This document shows, one piece after another, positions 26,854-34,920 of a stretch of DNA of 64,000 bases. The translations under genes were made by a program, and so were the position numbers. A model generated the notes under the pieces. It was not told the origin of the DNA, did not search any database, and was given only the letters and a program-made list of their open reading frames with translations. How positions within the stretch are numbered: the first letter of the stretch is position 1; every line of letters starts with the position of its first letter. Origin of the DNA: Oceanidesulfovibrio marinus (GTDB taxonomy: Bacteria > Desulfobacterota > Desulfovibrionia > Desulfovibrionales > Desulfovibrionaceae); assembly GCF_013085545.1 (NCBI RefSeq), contig NZ_CP039543.1, positions 3,379,322 to 3,443,321 on the forward strand, read 5' to 3'.

Positions 26854-27576
26854 ATGCTGATCGCCGTGCTTTCGGATATCCACGCGAATCTCATGGCCTT
26901 CCAGGCCGTCCTGGCGGACATCGACGCGTATGACGTGCGCGCCATCTACTCCCTGGGCGACAACGTGGGCTACGGCCCGGAGCCGGACAAGGTCATCAAG
27001 CTGCTGCAGCAGCGCGCCATTCCCTCCGTGCTGGGCAACCACGAGCTCGGCCTGCTCAGCGCAGACCAGCGCAGCTGGTTCAACAGCCACGCCAGGCAGG
27101 CCCTGGCGCGCACGCGCGAGCTCCTCTCGGAAGAGTCCATGCGCCACATCAGCCACATGCCGCTGGCCATGGTCAAGTACGGCTGCCGCATGGTGCACGG
27201 CTTCCCGCCGGAGTCGGCCCTCACCTACCTCTTTGTCATGGAGGATACGGACCTGGCCGCCAGCTTCCGCCGTATGCGCGAGCATATCTGCTTCGTGGGA
27301 CACACCCACGAGCTCGCCCTGGTCAGCTGGGACGGCCGCACGGTGGAGCATTCCGAGCTTGAGGAGCACACGCAGTTCGCGCCCACCCGCCGCTACATCG
27401 CCAACATCGGCAGCGTGGGCCAGCCGCGCGACGGCGACAACCGCGCCAAGTACGTGCTCTACGACACGGTGCGCCGCGAGATGACCCTGCGCAAGGTGGC
27501 TTACGACATCAAGACCACGGCGGAGTCTATTGTGGAAAAAGGACTCCCCAGGCAATACGCGGACAGGCTCTGGTAG
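26854..27576 (+). CDS. Metallophosphoesterase (PP2A/ApaH-like)
   Basis: The product is 240 residues from ATG 26854; the frame is open upstream but conserved sequence starts here. The dinuclear metal-site motifs are all present in order: 'LSDIHAN', 'GDNVGYGP', 'GNHE' and 'GHTHE', with another His in 'MVHGFPP'. This subgroup (COG0639 style) includes Ser/Thr phosphatases and nucleotide hydrolases. It ends 1 nt before a Ser/Thr kinase gene, which suggests that it may reverse the kinase reaction. Substrate is not determined by sequence. Confidence 0.85.
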   Translation: MLIAVLSDIHANLMAFQAVLADIDAYDVRAIYSLGDNVGYGPEPDKVIKLLQQRAIPSVLGNHELGLLSADQRSWFNSHARQALARTRELLSEESMRHISHMPLAMVKYGCRMVHGFPPESALTYLFVMEDTDLAASFRRMREHICFVGHTHELALVSWDGRTVEHSELEEHTQFAPTRRYIANIGSVGQPRDGDNRAKYVLYDTVRREMTLRKVAYDIKTTAESIVEKGLPRQYADRLW

Positions 27577-27577
27577 A

Positions 27578-29011
27578 ATGCTGATCGGTCGCTACGAAGT
27601 TCTCGGCCTGCTGGGCAAGGGCGGCATGGGCGCGGTGTACAAGGCGCGGCTGCCCGAGCTGGGCAAGATCGTGGCCCTCAAGCTGCTGGCCCCGGTGGAG
27701 CAGCTCGCCGACCTCGTGGGCATGGACGCGCTGGAGAGCCAGTTCGTGGCCGAGGCGCGGCTCATGGCGCGGCTCAATCATCCCAACCTCAGCGCCGTGT
27801 GGGATCTGGATGAGGACCAGCGCGGCCGGCCGTACTTTGTGCTGGAGTACGCCTGCCACAACCTCGGCGGCGTCATGGGCGAGACCTACCGCGTGGAGGA
27901 GCCCAGCCGCCGGCTGCGTCCGGAAAAGGCGTTCCGCTACACGCGACAGACCCTGCACGCCCTGGCGCGCATGCACTACGCGGGTGTCATCCACCGCGAC
28001 ATCAAGCCCTTCAACCTGCTCCTCAGCGACGAGGACACGGTCAAGGTCATCGATTTCGGTCTGTCCAAGCTGCGCGGCGAGGTGGACCCCAACCGCCACC
28101 CGGGCGTCAAGGTCGGCTCGCCGTACTACGCGGCCCCAGAGCAGGAGGACGACCCGGACTCGGCAGGGCCGCCGGCAGACCTCTACGCTGTGGGCGTCAC
28201 CCTGTACCGCATGCTCTCGGGCCGGCTGCCGCATGGCGATGTGGGCGCGTGCGGGTTTGGTCTGCCACAGGGCAAGGAGCCGGACGCCGGTGACGAGGAC
28301 GGCCTCTCGCGCGAGGCGCCGCTGGACTCCACCGTGCTCAGCGACGCGCTCTACAGCCAGTGCGAGGCGTTCTTCCGGAAAGCCCTGGCCCCCAACCCGG
28401 CGGACAGGTACCAGACCGCCGAGGCCATGTGCGCCGACCTCGACGCCTTTGAGGCGCGCTGGCGCGAGGAGGTGGAGGCCATCTGTGCCGTGCCGGAAAA
28501 CTGGCTGGATGAGGCGGACGAGCCGCAGCCCGAGCAGGTCGCCGTGCGGAGCGAGCCCATCAAGACAGGCCCGCGCTTCGAGCTGGAGGCGTTCGGTCTG
28601 GACCACCTGGGCCGGCCGGCAGCGGGGCGTCGGCCAACCTTTGAGCCGTTGGGCGGCACCGTGCGCGACCCGGCCGCCAGGCTCGTCTGGCAGCGGTCCG
28701 GTTCGCCGTATCCCATGGGCTGGGACGAGGCCAAGGCGTACGTGGATGCGCTCAACACACAGAATTTTGCGGGCTGCAATCGCTGGCGGCTGCCCACCGT
28801 GGCCGAGCTGTCCCGGCTGCTGGACCCGGCCGGCGAGGTGCGCGACTACTGCATGGACCCGCTCTTCGACCACGAGCAGCGCTATCTCTGGAGCGCGGAC
28901 CGCCGCACCTTCACCCAGGCGTGGATGGTCAACGCGGTCATGGGCTACGTGGACCGCGCAGACATGACCTGCCGGCTCTGGGCGCGCGCCGTGTGCACGG
29001 AGGAGGACTGA
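27578..29011 (+). CDS. Ser/Thr protein kinase with C-terminal DUF1566 (Lcl)-type domain
   Basis: ATG 27578 gives 477 residues; an in-frame ATG at 27530 lies inside the upstream gene. The kinase domain (~1-300) is complete: glycine loop 'LGKGGMGAVYKA', Lys in 'VALKLL', 'IHRDIKPFNLL' and 'IDFGLSKL'. After a linker, the last ~120 residues match the DUF1566 pattern ('RLVWQRSG', 'CNRWRLPTVAEL', 'YLWSADR'), a domain common in exported and sensory proteins. No membrane helix separates the two, so the protein looks cytoplasmic. It overlaps the next gene by 1 nt. Confidence 0.88.
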   Translation: MLIGRYEVLGLLGKGGMGAVYKARLPELGKIVALKLLAPVEQLADLVGMDALESQFVAEARLMARLNHPNLSAVWDLDEDQRGRPYFVLEYACHNLGGVMGETYRVEEPSRRLRPEKAFRYTRQTLHALARMHYAGVIHRDIKPFNLLLSDEDTVKVIDFGLSKLRGEVDPNRHPGVKVGSPYYAAPEQEDDPDSAGPPADLYAVGVTLYRMLSGRLPHGDVGACGFGLPQGKEPDAGDEDGLSREAPLDSTVLSDALYSQCEAFFRKALAPNPADRYQTAEAMCADLDAFEARWREEVEAICAVPENWLDEADEPQPEQVAVRSEPIKTGPRFELEAFGLDHLGRPAAGRRPTFEPLGGTVRDPAARLVWQRSGSPYPMGWDEAKAYVDALNTQNFAGCNRWRLPTVAELSRLLDPAGEVRDYCMDPLFDHEQRYLWSADRRTFTQAWMVNAVMGYVDRADMTCRLWARAVCTEED

Positions 29012-29733
29012 TGGATCTGGTCTGCGACCGCTGCGGCGAGTGCTGCCGGCGCTCCACCCCGGCCCTGCATCAGGAGGACCTGGCGCTTATCGGCGGTGAC
29101 GGCGGGTTCGATCTCGTGCATCTGGTCACCTTCCGCCGCGGCGAGCTGGTGCACGATCAGATCCGCGGCGAGCTGGTGCCGCTGGAGCAGGAGGTGGTCA
29201 AGCTGCGCTCCCTGCCGGGCGGCTGGGCCTGCATGTTTTTGTTGGAGCCGGAATCCGGAGAGGTAACGGCCGGCTGCGCGCGCTACCAGGCCAGGCCCCT
29301 GGAGTGCCGGTTGCTGCTGTGCAAGGACCCAGAGCCCCTGGCCGCGGCCTACGACACGGGCCGGATCACCCGGCATGACATCGTGGGCGCAGAAGGGCCG
29401 ATCGCCGAACTCATCGCGGCGCACGAGGCCCGGTGCGGCTACAAGGACCTCGCACAATGGGCGCGGCGGCTGCATGCGGATGCAACCGATACGGCTGCGC
29501 AGGAGGCCATTCTCGCGGCCGTGCGCTTCGACGCCGGAGCGCGGAGCATGCTCCTGGAGCGGCTGCCGGCAATGGACGATGCGGACAAGGCGGCCGTGGC
29601 AGCCTGCTGCCTGGGCCGGCCGCTGACAGAGACCATCCCAGCCATGTTCGGCCTGGAATTGCGAAAGAGCGCCGACGGCGCTATCCACTTGGCGGCGCGC
29701 GGCGTTATCCACCATCCGGCCGCGCGGCCGTAA
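29011..29733 (+). CDS. YkgJ-family cysteine-cluster protein
   Basis: ATG 29011 overlaps the kinase stop (TGATG) and has GGAGGA upstream; the product is 240 residues. The N-terminus carries 'CDRCGECCRRSTPAL', and further Cys in 'GCARYQARPLECRLLLC' completes the metal-binding cluster typical of the YkgJ/UPF0153 family (Zn or Fe-S chelation is presumed, not proven). The C-terminal ~100 residues are helical and family-specific. Co-translation with the kinase suggests a shared function, possibly redox or metal sensing. Confidence 0.8.
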   Translation: MDLVCDRCGECCRRSTPALHQEDLALIGGDGGFDLVHLVTFRRGELVHDQIRGELVPLEQEVVKLRSLPGGWACMFLLEPESGEVTAGCARYQARPLECRLLLCKDPEPLAAAYDTGRITRHDIVGAEGPIAELIAAHEARCGYKDLAQWARRLHADATDTAAQEAILAAVRFDAGARSMLLERLPAMDDADKAAVAACCLGRPLTETIPAMFGLELRKSADGAIHLAARGVIHHPAARP

Positions 29734-29760
29734 GCGAACCTCAGCGAGCAAGGAATCACC

Positions 29761-30735
29761 ATGTATATCGTCACCGGCGGCGCCGGCTTCCTGGGCAGCG
29801 CCATGGTCTGGCAGCTCAACCAGATGGGCGTGCAGGACATCATCGTCGTGGACAACCTCGGCAAGAGCGAGAAGTGGCGCAACCTGCGCAACCTCGCCTA
29901 CACCGATTACTTCCACAAGGACACGTTCATGGAGATGATGCTCCACGGCGAGGAACCGTGGGACGCACCGCAGGCCGTCATCCATCTCGGCGCGTGCTCC
30001 TCCACCACGGAGCGCGACGTGGACTACCTCTGGGAGAACAACCTGCGCTACACCCAGACGCTCTGCGCCTGGACCCTGGAGCACGGCGCGCGCTTCATCA
30101 ACGCCTCCAGCGCCGCCACTTACGGCGACGGTTCCCAAGGCTTCAACGACGATCCGGATGCGCTGGACGACCTGCGGCCCCTCAACCCGTACGGCTACTC
30201 CAAGCACCGCTTCGACCTCTGGGCCAGGAACGCGGGCCTGCTCGAAAATATCGTCAGCCTCAAGTTCTTCAATGTGTTCGGGCCGAACGAGTACCACAAG
30301 GGCGAGATGCGCTCCATGGTCTGCAAGGCGTACGAGCAGATTGCGGCGCACGGCTCGCTCAAGCTCTTCCAGTCCCACCGCGAGGACTACGCGGACGGCG
30401 GCCAGAAGCGCGACTTTGTCTACGTGAAGGACTGCGCCAGGGTCATGGCCTGGTTCCTGGAAAACCCGGAGGCCAACGGCCTGTTCAACGTGGGCACGGG
30501 CAAGGCGCGCACCTGGAACGACCTGGCCGAAGCCGTGTTCGCGGCCATGGATAACTTCATGCGTGTCGAGTACATCCCCATGCCCGAGGCCATTCGCGAC
30601 TGCTACCAGTACTTCACCGAGGCGAGCATGGACCACCTGGCGGCCGTGGGCGCGCCGGTGCCAGGCACCTCGCTGGAAGACGCCGTGGCCGACTACGTGA
30701 CGCAGTACCTGGCTACGGATGACAGGTACCTGTAA
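29761..30735 (+). CDS. hldD: ADP-L-glycero-D-manno-heptose 6-epimerase
   Basis: The product is 324 residues, a short-chain dehydrogenase-fold enzyme. NADP-binding 'TGGAGFLGS' opens the protein, and the catalytic 'SSAATYG' and 'YGYSKHRFD' (Y-x3-K) follow; 'FFNVFGPNEYHKGEMRSM' is characteristic of HldD/RfaD. It makes the heptose precursor for the lipopolysaccharide inner core. It is 27 nt after the YkgJ-like gene and ends at a terminator. Confidence 0.92.
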   Translation: MYIVTGGAGFLGSAMVWQLNQMGVQDIIVVDNLGKSEKWRNLRNLAYTDYFHKDTFMEMMLHGEEPWDAPQAVIHLGACSSTTERDVDYLWENNLRYTQTLCAWTLEHGARFINASSAATYGDGSQGFNDDPDALDDLRPLNPYGYSKHRFDLWARNAGLLENIVSLKFFNVFGPNEYHKGEMRSMVCKAYEQIAAHGSLKLFQSHREDYADGGQKRDFVYVKDCARVMAWFLENPEANGLFNVGTGKARTWNDLAEAVFAAMDNFMRVEYIPMPEAIRDCYQYFTEASMDHLAAVGAPVPGTSLEDAVADYVTQYLATDDRYL

Positions 30736-30744
30736 AGGAAATTA

Positions 30745-30860
30745 TTCCAAAGTGTTTCAGAGATTTCTGTCTACAAAAGTAGGCAAATAAAAATCTTTGG
30801 AAAGGGGGTCCGGGGGAAGAACCTTTCTATAGAAAGGTTTGCCCCCTGTTTTCTTTTCTT
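30745..30860. repeat. Composite intergenic palindromic element
   Basis: An 8-bp inverted repeat TTCCAAAG (30745-30752) / CTTTGGAA (30795-30802) precedes a GGGGG-flanked 20-bp perfect palindrome (30820-30839, AACCTTTCTA and its complement) that ends in CCCCC and a T-rich tract. The architecture resembles intergenic repeats that recur in Desulfovibrio chromosomes. Confidence 0.5.
30812..30860. terminator. Terminator between convergent hldD and mutL
   Basis: GGGGG (30812-30816) pairs with CCCCC (30842-30846) around the palindrome centred at 30829/30830. On the plus strand it is followed by TGTTTTCTTTTCTT, a good T-tract; on the minus strand the T-rich part is more distant. Confidence 0.75.
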
Positions 30861-30890
30861 AGACAGCCGGCGGAGATTTTTGGACAGCCG

Positions 30891-32801
30891 TCAGCCGCGG
30901 CGTTTGAAAAGCTTGGCAAGATCGTCCGGGCTCCAGGAGATGAGCACGGGCCGGCCATGGGGGCAGTAGTCGCGGTCCTCGCAGCCGGCCCAGGCTTCGA
31001 GCAGGGCCATGGCCTCGTCCGGAGCCAAAGGCTCGCCGGCCTTGAGCGCCATGCGGCAGGAGAGCATGGCCCAGACGGCCGAGAGGTCGTCCACGCGCTC
31101 GGCGAGGCAGGACTGCAGAAACTCGCGCGCCTTGGCCGGGGAGAGACCGCCGGGAACGGCGTGGATGGAGAGCTTGGCGCCCTCGGACACGAGTGAGAAG
31201 CCGAGCCGCTCCAGCTCCACGGCAAGCTCCATGAACCGTTGCGCCTCGGACGGGTGCAGGGGCAGCTCCATGGGCACGGCCAATGGCCGGGAGCCCGCGT
31301 CCCTGGCGTTGCGAAGCTTGTCGAAGAGCACGCGTTCGTGCGCGGCGTGCTGATCCAGCACGGCCAATCCGCCGTGATCCAGACGCAGCAGCAAATAGGT
31401 GGCAGCCACCTGCCCGAGGTACTCGAACCCGCGGCCGGCAGCGCCGGGCCCGACGTGGCTCGCGTCACGCACCGCAGGGGCCTCTGTGGAAGAAACCTCG
31501 GCAGGGGCAAAGGGCAGCGGCGCCTGGGAGCGATCCGGCTGCGATGAACGCGGCGGCGTGAGCGGTGGCGCGCTGCGCGTAAACGGTGGCGGCTCCGGCG
31601 TGGTCAGGGAGCCGGCATAGCTGGCCGAGGACTCGTTGAGGGCGGCCGGTCGACGCTCTGGCGGTTGGGCGTGGGGCTCGCGACGTTGCTCCTGCGGGAT
31701 GTCTGGCGCCGAGGATGTGGCTGCGACGCCCTGGGAAGAGGAATCTGCGGCAGGTGTGTGCAGAGGACGGTCGCCCAGGGCCGCGCCGGGCAGGGAGCCC
31801 TCCAGCCCGTGGACAATGGCCCGCCGCACCAGGGAGAAGACGGCGCGTTCGTCGCGGAAGCGCACCTCGGCCTTGGCCGGGTGCACGTTCACGTCCACCT
31901 CGTGCGGGTCGAGCTCCAGAAAGAGCGCCACCTGCGGATGCTCGCGCGAGAGCAGCCGGCCGGAGTAGGCGTCGCGCACGGCGCGCAGCAGGAGCTTGTC
32001 CTGCACCGGCCGTCCGTTGACGGCAAAGAGGATGCGGTCGGGCCGGCCCTGGGCCGATCCGGGGTGGCCGATGAGCCCGTACACACGGCGGCCGTGCGCC
32101 GACTCGTGCACCTGGATGAGCCCTTCGGTGACGGCAGGCGGCCAGACCACGGCCAGCCGCTCGCGCAGGGTCTGCCCGGCCAGGAAGCGCAGCACCTCGC
32201 GGCCGCCGGATTCCAGCCGGAAGTCGACCTCGGGCCGGGTCAGGGCCAGGCGGGTGAAGATCTCGGTGCAGCGGCGGTTCTCGGTGGCCGGGGTCTTGAG
32301 GAACTTGAGCCGCGCCGGGACGTTGGTGAAGAGCTCTCGCACGGTGATGCGCGTGCCGCGTTGCATGGCTACGGGCTTGCTGGACTCCAGCCGGCCGTGC
32401 ACCACCTCCAGGGCGTGGCCCGACTCGCCGTCCGGACTGGAGGCGATAGTGAAGGTGGAGACCGAGGCGATGGAGGCCAGGGCCTCGCCGCGGAAGCCGT
32501 AGCTGCCCACGGCCAGAAGCTCCTCAAAGGTGGCCACCTTGCTGGTGGCATGGCGCATCACGGCCAGCTCCAGCTCCTCGGCGCCCATGCCGTGGCCGTC
32601 GTCCTGGACCTCCACGAGCCCCTGCCCGCCACGATCCAGGGTAACCGAGATGCGCGAGGCCCGCGCGTCCAGGCTGTTCTCCACCAGCTCCTTGAGCACG
32701 CTGGCCGGGCGCTCCACCACCTCGCCCGCGGCAATCTGGTTGCGCAGGGCCGGGGGCAGTTCGCGGATGGGGCGTCGGGTGGGTATTGCGTCGTTGGTCA
32801 T
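30891..32801 (-). CDS. mutL: DNA mismatch repair protein MutL (endonuclease type)
   Basis: The product is 636 residues. The N-terminal GHKL ATPase has 'LVENSLDARA', 'DDGHGM' and 'GSYGFRGEALASI'. A Pro/Ser-rich linker (~350-440) leads to a C-terminal domain with the endonuclease motifs 'DQHAAHERVLFD', 'SCRMALKAGE', 'CPHGRP' and a terminal 'FKR'. The first motif ends in Asp where the family consensus DQHA-x2-E-x4-E has Glu. It would nick DNA in MutS-dependent repair in an organism without MutH. Confidence 0.94.
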   Translation of the reverse strand: MTNDAIPTRRPIRELPPALRNQIAAGEVVERPASVLKELVENSLDARASRISVTLDRGGQGLVEVQDDGHGMGAEELELAVMRHATSKVATFEELLAVGSYGFRGEALASIASVSTFTIASSPDGESGHALEVVHGRLESSKPVAMQRGTRITVRELFTNVPARLKFLKTPATENRRCTEIFTRLALTRPEVDFRLESGGREVLRFLAGQTLRERLAVVWPPAVTEGLIQVHESAHGRRVYGLIGHPGSAQGRPDRILFAVNGRPVQDKLLLRAVRDAYSGRLLSREHPQVALFLELDPHEVDVNVHPAKAEVRFRDERAVFSLVRRAIVHGLEGSLPGAALGDRPLHTPAADSSSQGVAATSSAPDIPQEQRREPHAQPPERRPAALNESSASYAGSLTTPEPPPFTRSAPPLTPPRSSQPDRSQAPLPFAPAEVSSTEAPAVRDASHVGPGAAGRGFEYLGQVAATYLLLRLDHGGLAVLDQHAAHERVLFDKLRNARDAGSRPLAVPMELPLHPSEAQRFMELAVELERLGFSLVSEGAKLSIHAVPGGLSPAKAREFLQSCLAERVDDLSAVWAMLSCRMALKAGEPLAPDEAMALLEAWAGCEDRDYCPHGRPVLISWSPDDLAKLFKRRG

Positions 32802-32925
32802 GGAGCGTTTCGGGAAAGCCTGGTGCAGTGCGGATGGTCGTCAATAACAAAACGATTCCATGCGCGCGTATCCGTGTCAAGGCAGACGATTGTCCGGCGC
32901 AGGTTGTTCATGATAAGTAGTTCCG

Positions 32926-33627
32926 ATGCAAGAGAATCCATCGCAGCCCGCCCCGCCGTTACTTGTTCTGGAAGGGGCGCACTTCGCCTACCCCGGCGGG
33001 GGAACCGTGTTCGCCGGTGTGGACTTCAACCTGCGCGCCGGGGAGTTCGCCCTTGTCACAGGGCCTTCCGGAGGCGGCAAGTCCAGCCTGCTGCGGCTGC
33101 TCAGCCGGCTGGATGCGCCCAGCGCGGGCAGGCTGCTGCTGGACGGCGAGGATGCGGCCGCCATACGGCCGGAAGTCTTCCGCCGCCGGGTCATCCACAT
33201 GCAGCAGACGCCGGTGCTGCAGGATGACTCCATCCGCAACAACCTGCTGCTGCCGTTCGGGTTCGCCATCACCAAAAGCGAGGGACCGGAGCCGCCTGAC
33301 GACGCGGCCATGCGCGCGGCGCTGGAGCGCTTTCTGCTCGCCGATCTCGGCCTGGACAAGAAGGCCACGGAGTGCTCGGTGGGCCAACGGCAGCGGCTCT
33401 GCCTCATACGGGCGCTGTTCATGCGGCCGCGAGCCCTGTTGCTGGACGAACCGGTCTCGGCCCTGGACGCCGAGTCGGCCGGGGTGGTGATGCGCGAGGT
33501 GGAGCGGGTCAACCGCGAGGACAATGTGGCCGTGGTCTGCGTGACGCACCACGGGTATGAGCCGCCGGCAGATGCCGTACACTGGCGCGTGGCCGGGGGA
33601 GAGGCGCGCCGGGTCGATGAGGAGTGA
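32926..33627 (+). CDS. ABC transporter ATP-binding protein (FetA/YbbL-like), no adjacent permease
   Basis: The product is 233 residues. Walker A 'GPSGGGKSSL', a signature 'CSVGQRQRLCLIRAL' (SVGQR instead of LSGGQ) and Walker B 'ALLLDEPVSALD' are present. The short length and Q-loop spacing resemble FetA/YbbL, which works with the FetB permease in iron homeostasis. The following genes do not encode a permease. It is divergent from mutL. Confidence 0.85.
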   Translation: MQENPSQPAPPLLVLEGAHFAYPGGGTVFAGVDFNLRAGEFALVTGPSGGGKSSLLRLLSRLDAPSAGRLLLDGEDAAAIRPEVFRRRVIHMQQTPVLQDDSIRNNLLLPFGFAITKSEGPEPPDDAAMRAALERFLLADLGLDKKATECSVGQRQRLCLIRALFMRPRALLLDEPVSALDAESAGVVMREVERVNREDNVAVVCVTHHGYEPPADAVHWRVAGGEARRVDEE

Positions 33628-33775
33628 CGCCTGATTCGGAATCCCGCGCGGTGTGACGCTGAATTCTTTCAGGCCACACGCTTAAGGCCTGGCCAAAGCG
33701 GCCGATAGGCATGGGTAAGCGGGGCGCAGCCCATCCGCGCTCCGAAACCGCGCAGCACGTCTGCAGGAGCAGCCC

Positions 33776-34078
33776 ATGGAAGGCCGCATCGACATCCAAC
33801 GCGTCGCATTGTCCCTGATCACCGGACCAAAACGCTTTGATCCCGCTCTCCTCTATGTGGAATGCCTGGAGTGCGGCCGGCCGGTGCTCTGGCGGCCCGC
33901 ACGCACACGCAGCCTCATCGAGGCCGCTGGCCTGCTTCCCGAAGAGCTCGACTACTCCTGCCTCATCGGCACGTACGGCTGCCCGCACTGCGCGCCGGAG
34001 CTGAAGAGCTTCAAGACCATGCTCGTGCGGGTGGAGTCGTACGCGGGATGCGGCGAGAGCGCCGCAGGCAGGGCGTAG
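33776..34078 (+). CDS. Small Cys-pair protein of unknown function
   Basis: The product is 100 residues. 'CLECG' and 'CPHC' form a likely zinc-ribbon-type four-Cys site at residues ~27-30 and ~65-68. GCAGGAG precedes ATG 33776. I do not recognise a family. It is convergent with purE; a CCGCCGG/CCGGCGG hairpin (34107-34126) lies in the gap. Confidence 0.6.
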   Translation: MEGRIDIQRVALSLITGPKRFDPALLYVECLECGRPVLWRPARTRSLIEAAGLLPEELDYSCLIGTYGCPHCAPELKSFKTMLVRVESYAGCGESAAGRA

Positions 34079-34189
34079 AGCAAGTCGCCGGCGTAGTCGA
34101 TCGTTACCGCCGGATCAAGCCGGCGGCGTGTCCGTGCGACAACCCCCGTGCGACAGCCCCGGCCAGGGTGAATATTACCGGATCGGAAT

Positions 34190-34687
34190 CTAGATCGCGC
34201 CGTTTTCCAGGTTGAATGCGGCTTCGTCCACTGCTTCCTTGAACCCATCGCGAACGTCCCTGAGTCGCGCCGCAATGGCCTCATCCTTGAGGGCGAGTAT
34301 CTGCGTGGCGAGCCAGGCCGCGTTGCGCGCGCCGGAGCGATCCAGGGCCATGGTGGCTACGGGGAAGCCCTGCGGCATCTGCACGGTGGAGAGCAGGGCG
34401 TCCATGCCACCCAGGGAGGATGCCGTGAGCGGTACGCCGATGACGGGTTTGAGGGTGCGTGCGGCCACGGCGCCGGCCAGGTGGGCGGCCATGCCGGCTC
34501 CGCAGATAAAAATCTCGCAGCCTTCGCCTTCCAGCTCGCGGATAAGCTTTTCGGTGCGCTCCGGGGTGCGGTGGGCCGAGGTGATGGTGAAGCGGTGGTT
34601 GATCTCCATCGAGTCCAGAATGTCAGCGCATGGGCGCATGAGCTCCTCGTCCGAGGCGCTGCCCATGAAGATTGCTACCTTGATCAT
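34190..34687 (-). CDS. purE: N5-carboxyaminoimidazole ribonucleotide mutase (PurE)
   Basis: The product is 165 residues. 'FMGSASDEELM' and 'SAHRTPER' are the substrate-binding motifs of PurE, with 'GAGMAAHLAGAVAA' following. It rearranges N5-CAIR to CAIR in purine synthesis. The start ATG 34687 has GGAGG upstream; an in-frame ATG at 34720 is not preferred. It is downstream of purD on the same strand with a 233-nt structured gap. Confidence 0.95.
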   Translation of the reverse strand: MIKVAIFMGSASDEELMRPCADILDSMEINHRFTITSAHRTPERTEKLIRELEGEGCEIFICGAGMAAHLAGAVAARTLKPVIGVPLTASSLGGMDALLSTVQMPQGFPVATMALDRSGARNAAWLATQILALKDEAIAARLRDVRDGFKEAVDEAAFNLENGAI

Positions 34688-34920
34688 GAATCCTCCAGGA
34701 TTACAAACAATTGAAAGCACATGAAGGACGGCGCACCGGGGGACGGTGCGCGGCCCTCCATGGAAGAATAGGGGTGCGGCCAGCGGCCGCCGATTATTAC
34801 TTGGAGCACCAAGTCGTTATCTTCGTGCTCCCGCGGCATTTGCCGCGAGGCCCCGCCCGAGGCGTGGCCGTTCTTATAATTGGAGAGCGAAAATACAGTT
34901 ATTTTCTGCTCCCGGTACTA
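34688..34920 (-). other. purD-purE spacer with three hairpins
   Basis: Three inverted repeats are seen: GGAGCAC...GTGCTCC with an AAG/CTT extension (34803-34831), CGCGGC-ATTT-GCCGCG (34832-34847) and an imperfect GAGC-AAAATA/TATTTT-GCTC structure just after the purD stop (about 34875-34910). No gene is seen. The structures could attenuate or stabilise the message between the two genes. Confidence 0.5.
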
